Below are positions 38,467 through 47,056 of a stretch of 64,000 nt of DNA, piece by piece. This DNA is from Roseateles_B sp051857535 (GTDB lineage Bacteria; Pseudomonadota; Gammaproteobacteria; Burkholderiales; Burkholderiaceae_C). The notes under the pieces are model-generated. The model was not told the DNA's origin and ran no database searches. It worked only from the letters and a program-made list of their open reading frames with translations. The stretch spans positions 248,001-312,000 of the forward strand of contig NZ_JBPZGY010000003.1 of NCBI RefSeq assembly GCF_051857535.1. The letters run 5' to 3'. Within the stretch, counting starts at the first letter, position 1. Every line of letters begins with the position of its first letter. Both the position numbers and the translations under genes were made by a program.

Positions 38467-38739
38467 TCAGGCCGAGGGCGGCACGTATCCGGCGGGCTGT
38501 TCTGCGCCGCCGCCGAAGAAGAATTGTTCCATCTGGCGGGCCAGATATTGGCGGGCACGCTGGTCGGCCAGATTGAGGCGGTTTTCGTTGACCAGCATGG
38601 TCTGGTGCTTCATCCAGAGCTGCCAGGCTTCCTTGCTGACGTTCTCGTAGATGCGCTTGCCCAGTTCGCCAGGGTAGGGCGCAAAGTCCAGGCCTTCGCC
38701 TTCCTTGTTCAGATAGGTGCATTGCACGGTGCGGGCCAT
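38467..38739 (-). CDS. Probable Fe(2+)-trafficking protein, YggX family
   Basis: Small cytoplasmic protein linked to iron handling and protection of Fe-S clusters from oxidants. The 90-residue product begins MARTVQCTYLNKEGEGLDFAPYPG and has the family core GKRIYENVSKEAWQLWMKHQ, then NENRLNLADQRARQYLARQM. The single conserved cysteine (Cys7) is present. It is followed on the same strand by its own strong terminator. Upstream of it is argA with a separate terminator, so it is probably transcribed alone. Confidence 0.94.
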   Translation of the reverse strand: MARTVQCTYLNKEGEGLDFAPYPGELGKRIYENVSKEAWQLWMKHQTMLVNENRLNLADQRARQYLARQMEQFFFGGGAEQPAGYVPPSA

Positions 38740-38798
38740 GGTATTCCTCTTCGAAATCGGTGGGGTTGAATGCGATGCCGCACTGTAGCGTGTGGCAG

Positions 38799-38817
38799 AA
38801 AACCTGGGGAAACCAGG
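38799..38817 (-). terminator. Terminator-like hairpin after argA
   Basis: On the minus strand CCTGG-TTTCC-CCAGG is followed by TTTTC, 29 bases after the argA stop. Confidence 0.6.
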
Positions 38818-38845
38818 GTCGCAGGCGCGCTGGGCGCGGTGCGCC

Positions 38846-40183
38846 TCAGAGCTTCTTGACCAGAACCTGGGAGCGGCGATCCCAGTTGTATTTGCGTTTG
38901 CGCTCCTCCGGCAGCCAGTCGGGATCGACCTGTGCGAAGCCTCGCTTGATGAACCAGTGCATGGTGCGGGTGGTCAGCACGAAGATGCTGCTGAGGCCCA
39001 TGGCTTTGGCGCGCTGTTCCACTCGCTTGAGGATGCGATCCCCGTCGCCCTGGCCTTGTACGGCAGGCGAGACGGTCAGGGCTGCCATTTCGGCGGTCTT
39101 GGCTTCCACATAGGGATAGAGGGCCGCACAGCCGAATATCACGCCATCGTGCTCGATCACGGAATAGAGCTCGATATCCCGCTCGATTTCCGTACGGTCG
39201 CGCTTGACCAGGGTGCCGTCACGCTCGAAGGGCTCGATCAGCGCAATGATGCCGCCGATGTCGTCGGACGTGGCCTCGCGCAGGCTTTCGAGTTTCTCGT
39301 CCACCACCATGGTGCCGATGCCGTCATGGGTGTAAACCTCTTGCAGCAGGGCGCCGTCCACAGAAAGCGGCAGTATGTGGGATCGTTCCACGCCGGCTTG
39401 GCAGGCCTTGACGCAATGCTGGAGGTAGAAATTCACGTCCAGCGGATCCGTGGGCGCGGGTTTGCCGGCCAGCATGCGAACAGCATCGGCCAGGGCCAGC
39501 TCGGTATCGATGGCGCTTTCGGGGTCATTGGGATTTTCCGGCACGCCGGCCACTTCACACACGAACAACAGTTTGTCCGCCTGCAGGGCAATGGCGGTGC
39601 TGGTCGCCACATCTTCCATGCTGAGATTGAAGGCTTCGCCTGTCGGGGAGAAACCGAATGGCGACAGCAGCACCACGGCGCCGGTATCCAGGGCTCGCTG
39701 GATGGCGGTGGCGTCCACCTTCCGGACCAGGCCGCTGTGTTGGAAATCTACGCCGTCGACGATACCCACTGGCCGCGCCGTCAGGAAATTGCCCGACACC
39801 ACCCGAACGGCGGCATTGGCCATGGGGGTATTGGGCAGGCCTTGAGAAAATGCCGCCTCGATCTCGAAACGAAGTTGGCCGGCGGCCTCCTGGGCGCAGT
39901 CCAGGGCGATGGCGTCTGTCACCCGCATGCCGTGGCTGTAGCGCGAGGACTGGCCCTTGGCAGCCAGTTGCTCGTTCACCTGGGGGCGGAAGCCGTGCAC
40001 CAGCACGATGTTGATGCCCATGGCGTGCATGATGGACAGATCCTGCACGAAGGCATTGAGCTTGCCTGCTGCCACCAGCTCCCCCGTCATGCCGATCACG
40101 AAGGTTTCACCGCGATAGGCGTGGATATAGGGCGCCACGGCGCGGAACCAGGGCACGAAGGTGTGGGGGAATACCAGACTCAT
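38846..40183 (-). CDS. argA: Amino-acid N-acetyltransferase ArgA
   Basis: Makes N-acetylglutamate from glutamate and acetyl-CoA, the committed step of arginine synthesis. The ATG at 40183 gives 445 residues beginning MSLVFPHTFVPWFRAVAPYI. The N-terminal amino-acid-kinase-like domain contains INIVLVHGFRPQVNEQLA and the arginine-sensing fold. The C-terminal GNAT domain carries AALTVSPAVQGQGDGDRILK, the acetyl-CoA loop. Length and order match classical bacterial ArgA, normally feedback-inhibited by arginine. It is divergent from the VOC gene. Confidence 0.95.
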   Translation of the reverse strand: MSLVFPHTFVPWFRAVAPYIHAYRGETFVIGMTGELVAAGKLNAFVQDLSIMHAMGINIVLVHGFRPQVNEQLAAKGQSSRYSHGMRVTDAIALDCAQEAAGQLRFEIEAAFSQGLPNTPMANAAVRVVSGNFLTARPVGIVDGVDFQHSGLVRKVDATAIQRALDTGAVVLLSPFGFSPTGEAFNLSMEDVATSTAIALQADKLLFVCEVAGVPENPNDPESAIDTELALADAVRMLAGKPAPTDPLDVNFYLQHCVKACQAGVERSHILPLSVDGALLQEVYTHDGIGTMVVDEKLESLREATSDDIGGIIALIEPFERDGTLVKRDRTEIERDIELYSVIEHDGVIFGCAALYPYVEAKTAEMAALTVSPAVQGQGDGDRILKRVEQRAKAMGLSSIFVLTTRTMHWFIKRGFAQVDPDWLPEERKRKYNWDRRSQVLVKKL

Positions 40184-40311
40184 GGGGCGCGATTGTGCCG
40201 CAGGCGCCGGCAGTTCGCGGGCCGGCGACCCTGCCGGCAGGCACTTGCGCACGGTCACGCATGGCAGGAGGATGGCCCTCCCCAGACTTCATCCCTGGCA
40301 GGAGATTGATC

Positions 40312-40701
40312 ATGGACGTTTTCAATACCCCCGGTGCCTTCAGCTGGTCGGAACTGATGACCCAGGACCCCGCACGGGCGGCTGAGTTCTACGGCAGCCT
40401 CTTCGGCTGGAGCATCGAGGCCATGGACATGCCCATGGGCAAGTACTACGTGGCCAAAGTGGGCGAGGTGGCTGTGGGTGGCATGGCCAGTTGCCCCGAG
40501 GGCGCTCCCGCCATGCCACCGGCCTGGAGCTGCTACGTGACGGTAGCCGATGTGGACGACGCCGTCCGACGCTGCGAGGCCCTGGGCGGCAAGGTGCTGA
40601 TGCCGGCCATGGACGTGCCGACGGTCGGGCGCATGGCCTGCATCCAGGACCCGCAGGGCGCTGCCATCAGCGTGATCAGCTACTTTCCCCGTGAGGGCTG
40701 A
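40312..40701 (+). CDS. VOC-superfamily (glyoxalase/bleomycin resistance-like) protein
   Basis: The 129-residue product has one vicinal-oxygen-chelate fold: beta-alpha-beta units begin GAFSWSELMTQDPARAAEFYGSLFGW and WSCYVTVADVDDAVRRCEALGG, ending DPQGAAISVISYF. The ATG at 40312 has GGAG seven bases upstream. Such proteins include dioxygenases, glyoxalases and antibiotic-binding proteins; this one cannot be assigned a substrate. Metal ligands are not clear enough to claim catalysis. Confidence 0.85.
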   Translation: MDVFNTPGAFSWSELMTQDPARAAEFYGSLFGWSIEAMDMPMGKYYVAKVGEVAVGGMASCPEGAPAMPPAWSCYVTVADVDDAVRRCEALGGKVLMPAMDVPTVGRMACIQDPQGAAISVISYFPREG

Positions 40702-40743
40702 CGAGCGGAGGCCTGTCTTTCTGGCGGCCCGGCGCGGGGCACG

Positions 40744-40759
40744 GATAATCCGCGCGCCG
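40744..40759 (+). promoter_or_regulatory. Possible -10 box placing the hrpA transcript start at its GTG
   Basis: GATAAT (40744-40749) ends nine bases before the GTG start of hrpA. If it is the -10 box, transcription would begin at or beside the start codon, giving a leaderless mRNA. No clear ribosome binding site is seen before the GTG. Confidence 0.35.
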
Positions 40760-43700
40760 TGAATTCCAAGAAGACTCCCCCCTCCGCGCTCGCCGCGGCC
40801 TTTGCCGAGGCCGCGTCACGCCCTCCCGTCGAGCCGCCGACGCCTGCCGCCGCGCCTGCACGCCCCAGCCATCCAGCGCAGACGCCGCCTGCGGAGCCAG
40901 GGCCTGCTCATCCGCAGCGCAGGCCTTCACGGGCGGCGGGCACAGAGGCTGGCGGACATCGGCCGCGAGGGGGCGGTCCGCGGCCTTCGGGTGATCGTGG
41001 CGCCCGTGGGGGGGCGTCGGGTGACAGCGCCACCCCGGTCGCCAGGCCGGAGACGCGCAGCGCCCAACCGGACAAGCCGCGGGAGCGGCGCCCGCAGCGC
41101 GAGACGCCGGCCAACCCGCTGCCACCCATCACCTTCCCCGAGAGCCTGCCGGTCTCGGCGCGGCGCGAGGAAATCGCCCGGCTGATGAGCGAGCACCAGG
41201 TGATCATCGTCTGCGGCGAAACGGGCTCGGGCAAGACCACGCAACTGCCCAAGATCGCCCTGGCCCTGGGGCGCGGCCGGGCCAACGGCGGCGGGCTGAT
41301 CGGCCACACGCAACCGCGGCGCATCGCAGCCTCCAGCGTGGCCAAGCGCATTGCCGAGGAGCTGAAAACGCCGCTGGGCGAGGTGGTGGGCTACAAGGTC
41401 CGTTTCCAGGACCGCCTGCAGCCCGGCGCCAGCGTCAAGCTGATGACGGACGGCATCCTGCTGGCCGAGACCCAGACCGACCCGCTGCTCAAGGCCTACG
41501 ACACCCTCATCATCGACGAGGCCCACGAGCGCAGCCTCAACATCGATTTCCTGCTGGGCTATCTGCGCGAGATCCTGGCCCGGCGGCCCGAGCTGAAGGT
41601 GGTCGTGACCTCGGCCACCATCGATGCCGAGCGCTTTGCCGCGCACTTTGCCTCGGCCAAGGGGCCGGCGCCGGTGGTGATGGTCTCGGGCCGCACCTTC
41701 CCCGTCGAGCAGCGCTACCGGCCCTTCGAGGAGAGCCGCGAGTACGACCTCAACAACGCCATCTGCGACGGCGTGGACGAGCTGTGGCGCGAAGGCTCGG
41801 GCGATGTGCTCGTGTTCCTGCCCGGCGAGCGCGAGATCCGCGAGGCCGCCGAGGCCCTGCGCAAGCACCACCCGCCCGGCGTGGAGGTGCTGCCCCTTTT
41901 CGCACGGCTGTCGCAGCCGGAGCAGGACCGCGTCTTCGAGACCGGCGGTGCGCCGCGCATCGTGCTGGCCACCAATGTGGCCGAGACCTCGCTGACGGTG
42001 CCGGGCATCCGCTACGTGATCGACGCCGGCACGGCCCGCGTCAAGCGCTACAGCTACCGCAACAAGGTCGAGCAGCTACAGATCGAGCCCGTCAGCCAGG
42101 CAGCGGCCAACCAGCGCGCCGGCCGCTGCGGCCGCGTGGCCAACGGCATCTGCATCCGGCTCTACGACGAGAAGGACTTTCTCGGCCGGCCGCGCTTCAC
42201 CGACCCGGAAATCCTGCGCTCCTCCCTGGCCGGCGTGATCCTGCGCATGAAGGCCCTGCACTTGGGCACGGTGGAGGACTTCCCCTTCATCGAGCCGCCA
42301 CCCCGCAAGGCCATCGCCGACGGCTACCAACTCCTCGCCGAGCTGGGCGCAGTGGACGAACGCAACGAGCTGACCGACATCGGCAAGGAGCTCTCGAAGC
42401 TGCCGCTGGACCCGCGCGTGGGCCGCATGATCCTGGAGGCCAGGCGCCGCGATGCGCTCTCCGAGGTGCTCATCATCGCCAGCGCCCTCAGCGGCCAGGA
42501 TGTGCGCGACCGCCCCATGGAGCAACAACAGCAGGCGGACGAGAAGCACAAGAAGTTCGACGACGAGAAGTCGGAGTTCATGGGCTATCTCAAGCTCTGG
42601 AAATGGATCGAGGAGTCGCGCGGAGGGCAGGGCGAGCACAAGCTCTCCAACCGCCGCTACGAGCAGCTGCTGCGTGACAACTTCGTCAGCCCACGCCGCG
42701 TGCGTGAATGGCGGGACATCCACTCGCAGCTGCACACCGTGGTGGCCGAGCACGGCTGGCGCCTCAATGGCAGCCCGGCCACCTACGACCAGGTCCATCT
42801 GTCCATGCTGGCGGGCTTCCTGGGCAATATCGGTTGCAAGAGTGACGAGGACGAGTGGTACCTCGGCGCGCGCGGCATCAAGTTCTGGCGACATCCCGGC
42901 GCGCATCTGTCCAAGAAGCCGGGGCGCTGGATCGTGGCCGCCGAGCTGGTGGACACCACGCGCCTCTATGGTCGCGGGCTCGCCAACATCGACCTCAACT
43001 GGATCGCGCCCATGGCCGGCCACCTGCTCAAGACCCAGCTGCTGGAGCCGCACTGGGAGAAGAAGGCGGCCGAGGTGGTGGCGCTGGAGCGGGCCACGCT
43101 CTATGGCATCGTCATCTACAACAACCGCCGCGTGAACTTCGGCCGGGTGGATCCTGTGGCTGCGCGCGACATCTTCATCCGCGAGGCTCTGGTCAACGGC
43201 GAGTGGGACACCCGGCTGCCCTTCCTGAGCCACAACCAGAAGCAGATCGCCAAGGTCGAGGAGCTGGAGCACAAGTCGCGCCGTCAGGACGTGTTGGTGG
43301 ACGAGGGCCTGATCTACGCCTACTACGACCAGCAGCTGCCGGCCGAGGTGTGCTCAGGCGCGAGCTTCGAGAAGTGGTATCGCGAGGCGAGCCGGGGCAA
43401 TCCGCGCCTGCTGCACCTGAGCCGCGACGAGCTGATGCGTCACGAGGCCGCCGGCATCACCAGCAATGCCTTCCCCAAGATGCTTCGTCTGGGCGGCGTG
43501 GACTGCAAGACCGAGTACCTGCACCAGCCCGGCGATGCGCGCGACGGCGTGACCGTCACCGTGCCCATCTTCGCGCTCAACCAGGTCAACGAGGACCAGT
43601 GCGAGTGGCTGGTGCCGGGCATGCTGGAGGCCAAGGTCCTGGCTCTGCTCAAGAGTCTCTACCAGAAGCCCCGCGCTCGGCTCACCCCGCTGCCGGACTT

Positions 43701-44928
43701 CGTGGCCGAGTTCGTGGAACTCAATCCCTTCGCCCAGGGCAGCCTCATGGAGGTGCTGGTGAAGGCGGTGCGCGAGCGCAGCCAGATCGCCGTGCAGCGC
43801 AACGACTTCAAGCTGGAGCAGGTGCCGCCGCACCTCTTCATGAACTTCCGCGTGGTGGACGAGCACGGCCGCCAGCTGGGGCAGGGGCGCAACCTGGCCG
43901 GCCTGAAGGCCGAACTCGGCGCGCAGGCTCGTTCCGCGTTCCAAGCCCTGGCGGCCTTGAAGCTGCAGGGGCAGGCCACGCCTGAAGCTGCGCCCCCGCC
44001 CGCACCCATCAGCACCGCGGGTGGCGGCAGGGCACTGCGTGCCGAGGTCCGCATGCCCGCGCCCAAGCCGCAGCAGGCGGCCCAGGCCTACACCGCCTGG
44101 ACCTTCGGCGAACTGCCCGAGCTGATGGAGATCCAGAAGGGCGGGCAGACGCTGATCGGCTTCCCGGCCCTGATCGACAAGGGTGCGCAGGTGGAGATCG
44201 AGGTCTTCGACGAGCCCGAGGTGGCGGCCGCGCGGCACCGCGCCGGTCTGCGCCGCCTCGTCGCCCTGCAGATCCGCGAGCCGCTGAAGTACCTGGAGAA
44301 GAACATCCCGGATCTCCAGAAGATGGCCGTGGCCTTCATGAGCCTGGGCACGGCCGAGGAACTGCGCGACCAGATCATCGACGTGGCCCTGGACCGCGCC
44401 TTCCTGGGCGACCCTCTGCCCACGGACGAGTTCAGCTTCAAGGCCCGCATCGAGGAGGGCCGCACACGGCTCAACCTCATCGCTCAGGAGGTGGCACGTC
44501 TGAGCGGCACGGTGCTGATCGAGTACCAGGCGGCATTGCGCAAGCTCAAGGACAGCAGGGCCCCCAAGGAGGTGGCCGAGGACATCCAGGCCCAGCTTCA
44601 GCGCCTGTGCGGCAAGCGCTTTGTGCTGCAGACTCCCTGGACCCAGCTGCAGCACTACCCGCGCTACCTGAAGGGCATCACCCTGCGGCTGGACAAGCTG
44701 AGGGCCGATGCCGCCCGGGACGCGAAGTGGATGGCCGAGTACCGACCGCTGGAGCAGCGCTGGCAGCGCCGGCTGAGCGAGCTCAAGGGGGCTGCAGATG
44801 CGCGCATGGATGATTTCCGCTGGCAGCTGGAAGAGTTGCGCGTCAGCCTTTTCGCGCAGGAACTTCGCACGCCCCAGCCGGTCAGCGTCAAGCGCCTGGA
44901 GAAGGTCTGGACGCAGCTGAGCCACTGA
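40759..44928 (+). CDS. hrpA: ATP-dependent RNA helicase HrpA (DEAH box)
   Basis: Large DEAH helicase that in E. coli resolves stalled or collided ribosomes. The 1389-residue product begins at GTG with a proline/alanine/arginine-rich, probably disordered extension of about 120 residues. Helicase motifs: GETGSGKTT (near residue 153), HTQPRRIAA, DEAH in IIDEAHERSLNIDF (near 253), VTSATIDAERF, and NQRAGRCGRVANGICIRLY. The winged-helix/ratchet region and the long HrpA-specific C-terminus follow. No stop or frameshift is visible over the full length. Confidence 0.96.
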   Translation: MNSKKTPPSALAAAFAEAASRPPVEPPTPAAAPARPSHPAQTPPAEPGPAHPQRRPSRAAGTEAGGHRPRGGGPRPSGDRGARGGASGDSATPVARPETRSAQPDKPRERRPQRETPANPLPPITFPESLPVSARREEIARLMSEHQVIIVCGETGSGKTTQLPKIALALGRGRANGGGLIGHTQPRRIAASSVAKRIAEELKTPLGEVVGYKVRFQDRLQPGASVKLMTDGILLAETQTDPLLKAYDTLIIDEAHERSLNIDFLLGYLREILARRPELKVVVTSATIDAERFAAHFASAKGPAPVVMVSGRTFPVEQRYRPFEESREYDLNNAICDGVDELWREGSGDVLVFLPGEREIREAAEALRKHHPPGVEVLPLFARLSQPEQDRVFETGGAPRIVLATNVAETSLTVPGIRYVIDAGTARVKRYSYRNKVEQLQIEPVSQAAANQRAGRCGRVANGICIRLYDEKDFLGRPRFTDPEILRSSLAGVILRMKALHLGTVEDFPFIEPPPRKAIADGYQLLAELGAVDERNELTDIGKELSKLPLDPRVGRMILEARRRDALSEVLIIASALSGQDVRDRPMEQQQQADEKHKKFDDEKSEFMGYLKLWKWIEESRGGQGEHKLSNRRYEQLLRDNFVSPRRVREWRDIHSQLHTVVAEHGWRLNGSPATYDQVHLSMLAGFLGNIGCKSDEDEWYLGARGIKFWRHPGAHLSKKPGRWIVAAELVDTTRLYGRGLANIDLNWIAPMAGHLLKTQLLEPHWEKKAAEVVALERATLYGIVIYNNRRVNFGRVDPVAARDIFIREALVNGEWDTRLPFLSHNQKQIAKVEELEHKSRRQDVLVDEGLIYAYYDQQLPAEVCSGASFEKWYREASRGNPRLLHLSRDELMRHEAAGITSNAFPKMLRLGGVDCKTEYLHQPGDARDGVTVTVPIFALNQVNEDQCEWLVPGMLEAKVLALLKSLYQKPRARLTPLPDFVAEFVELNPFAQGSLMEVLVKAVRERSQIAVQRNDFKLEQVPPHLFMNFRVVDEHGRQLGQGRNLAGLKAELGAQARSAFQALAALKLQGQATPEAAPPPAPISTAGGGRALRAEVRMPAPKPQQAAQAYTAWTFGELPELMEIQKGGQTLIGFPALIDKGAQVEIEVFDEPEVAAARHRAGLRRLVALQIREPLKYLEKNIPDLQKMAVAFMSLGTAEELRDQIIDVALDRAFLGDPLPTDEFSFKARIEEGRTRLNLIAQEVARLSGTVLIEYQAALRKLKDSRAPKEVAEDIQAQLQRLCGKRFVLQTPWTQLQHYPRYLKGITLRLDKLRADAARDAKWMAEYRPLEQRWQRRLSELKGAADARMDDFRWQLEELRVSLFAQELRTPQPVSVKRLEKVWTQLSH

Positions 44929-45110
44929 GCCAGGAAGCAGTCCCTGAGCCGAGGGCGTGAATTCGCCACGCCAGGGCCGAGAAGCTGAAAAAGCTGTCAT
45001 GGCGGCACCAGTTCAGGCTATGCCCGGCTGGCGCTTCGCGCTCAAATAGAGCAAGTTGGGGGTCGGGCCGCTCGGGTCCCGGCCACATTACCTAGGTCCA
45101 GAGTCAGTCC

Positions 45111-47018
45111 GTGTCTTCTACGCCCGCCTCCACCGCCACTGCTGCACCGGCTGCACCCTTGCGACGTTTCGGCCGCTTCGAGTTGCGTGCCCTGCTCAGC
45201 AAGACGCCGCGCAGCCTGCTGTGGCTGGTGTTCGACCCCCGCAACGGCCAGGACCTGCTGCTGGCCATGCCCCGGGAAAAGCCCGCCAGTGCGCAAGCCC
45301 TGGTGCAGTGGAAGCGCATGGCTGACGCTGGCGCCCGCATCAGCCATCCCAACCTGGCCCATGTCGTCGAGCAGGGCGAGGTGGAACTGTGGCCCTACCT
45401 GGCCTATGACCGGGCCTTGGGCGAAACCTTGGAGGAGCGCCTGCGCCGCCAGCCCACGCCGCTGCCGCTGGACGTGGCCGCCTGGGTCTGCCAGCTGCTG
45501 GAGGGCCTGGCCTATGCCCACGAGGCCGGCCATGTGCACCGCGACCTTCAGCTGGCCCATGTGCTGATCAACGCCACGGACCAGATTCGCCTGTTGGGCC
45601 TGGAGGTGGCGCAGGACCCGGCTGGCCCGGCACAGGACTTCAACACGCAAAGCCGCAGCGCGGTTCGCGAGGCTGCCGAGCAGGACGTGCTGTGCGTGGG
45701 CCTGCTGCTGCATCGCCTGCTGAGCGGCAAGCCGGTCCTGGATCAGACCGACCTGCGCATGGTCCTGGACCTCATGCAGCCCCAGGGGCGTGAGCTGATC
45801 CGCCTGGGTTGGGAAACACCTCACCCGATTCCCGAGGCCCTGCGCGCCATCGCCAACCGTTCGACCGACCGCCAGGCCAGTCAGCGCTACCACCAGGCCC
45901 GCACCTTCTTGCGCGCCCTTGAAGGCTGGCGCACGGCGGCTGCTCATGACGAGGGCGGGCCCATCGCCCTGCTGATGGACAAGCTGCAGCGTTTTGGCCA
46001 CCTGCCCGCGAGTTCGACCCGCCTGTCGCGCATCCTGGGCGCTGCCGGTCTCGAAGGGCAGCATGCGGCGGCCCTGTCCAGCCTGGTGCTGGACGACATG
46101 GCCCTGGCCCTCGAACTGCTGCGCCGCGTCAACAATGCGCTGAAGCAGAGCGGTGCCTCCAACAGCGGCACCATGCTCAATATGCAGCGTGCCGTGGCCA
46201 TGATCGGATTGAACGGCCTGCAGGCGGCAGTGCGCTCGCTCAAGCCCTGGCCGGGCCCGCTGTCGGAACTGCAGGCCACGGTGATGCGCAGCCTGATGAG
46301 GCGGGTGCACCGCGCGGGCCTCATCGCGCAGAACCTGCGTCCGGCGGGCTACGACCCCGAGGTGATCTACCTGGTCTGCCTGCTGCAGAACCTGGGGCGC
46401 TTGCTGCTTCAGTACCACTTCCCGGACGACGCGCAGCAGATCCGCCAGCTGATGCTGCCACCCGAGCCCACGGAAGACAGGCCGCACCCCACGGGCATGG
46501 GAGAGCAAGCCGCGGCCTATGCCGTGCTGGGCTGCGACCTGGACGCGCTGGGCAGCGCCGTGGCGCGGTACTGGGGCCTGGACGAGGACGTGCAGCACAT
46601 GATGCACCGGGCCTCGCCTGACGCGCCGGTGCGCCATGCCGGCCATGACACCGACATCATCCGGCTCACCTGCAGTTTCGCCAACGAACTGGTCGATGCC
46701 ATGGTGCAGCCCGAAGGCCGCCGCAAGCAGGCGCTGGAGTTGGCCACGCGGCGCTACGCCCGGGTGCTGGGTCTGGGCTTGCGCGAGGTGATGGAGGCCC
46801 TGAAGCCAGAGACGGCGCGCAAGGAGGCGGCCGTCAGCCACGGCCCAGAGGCCGCGCGGGAAATTGGCTCGGCCAATCTCACCCTCACGGCCAATCTGGA
46901 CATCCCTCCCCTCGTTCCCTCTGCACCGACCGACGGCGCACAGGCCTCCGCCCTGCGCAAGCGCCTCGCCGGGGCGGGCGAGGACGGCACGTCCAGCCCA
47001 CTTCCTGAGCGGAGCTGA
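45111..47018 (+). CDS. Pseudokinase-HDOD domain protein
   Basis: The 635-residue product starts at GTG. Its N-terminal 260 residues follow the Ser/Thr kinase fold but lack key residues. The glycine loop reads SKTPRS and the VAIK lysine region is QDLLLAM. The catalytic loop is HRDLQLAHVLI (Asp kept, Lys and Asn lost) and the DFG position is LGLEV. An HDOD domain follows (about residues 285-510; SSLVLDDMALALELLRRVNNA; VCLLQNLGRLLLQYHFPDDA). The C-terminus is low complexity. It is a paralogue of the next gene, 38 bases away. I infer a regulatory, non-catalytic kinase domain. Confidence 0.82.
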   Translation: MSSTPASTATAAPAAPLRRFGRFELRALLSKTPRSLLWLVFDPRNGQDLLLAMPREKPASAQALVQWKRMADAGARISHPNLAHVVEQGEVELWPYLAYDRALGETLEERLRRQPTPLPLDVAAWVCQLLEGLAYAHEAGHVHRDLQLAHVLINATDQIRLLGLEVAQDPAGPAQDFNTQSRSAVREAAEQDVLCVGLLLHRLLSGKPVLDQTDLRMVLDLMQPQGRELIRLGWETPHPIPEALRAIANRSTDRQASQRYHQARTFLRALEGWRTAAAHDEGGPIALLMDKLQRFGHLPASSTRLSRILGAAGLEGQHAAALSSLVLDDMALALELLRRVNNALKQSGASNSGTMLNMQRAVAMIGLNGLQAAVRSLKPWPGPLSELQATVMRSLMRRVHRAGLIAQNLRPAGYDPEVIYLVCLLQNLGRLLLQYHFPDDAQQIRQLMLPPEPTEDRPHPTGMGEQAAAYAVLGCDLDALGSAVARYWGLDEDVQHMMHRASPDAPVRHAGHDTDIIRLTCSFANELVDAMVQPEGRRKQALELATRRYARVLGLGLREVMEALKPETARKEAAVSHGPEAAREIGSANLTLTANLDIPPLVPSAPTDGAQASALRKRLAGAGEDGTSSPLPERS

Positions 47019-47056
47019 TCCCCGCTCGCCGCAGCGCCGTCACTCAGCAGCCTTTC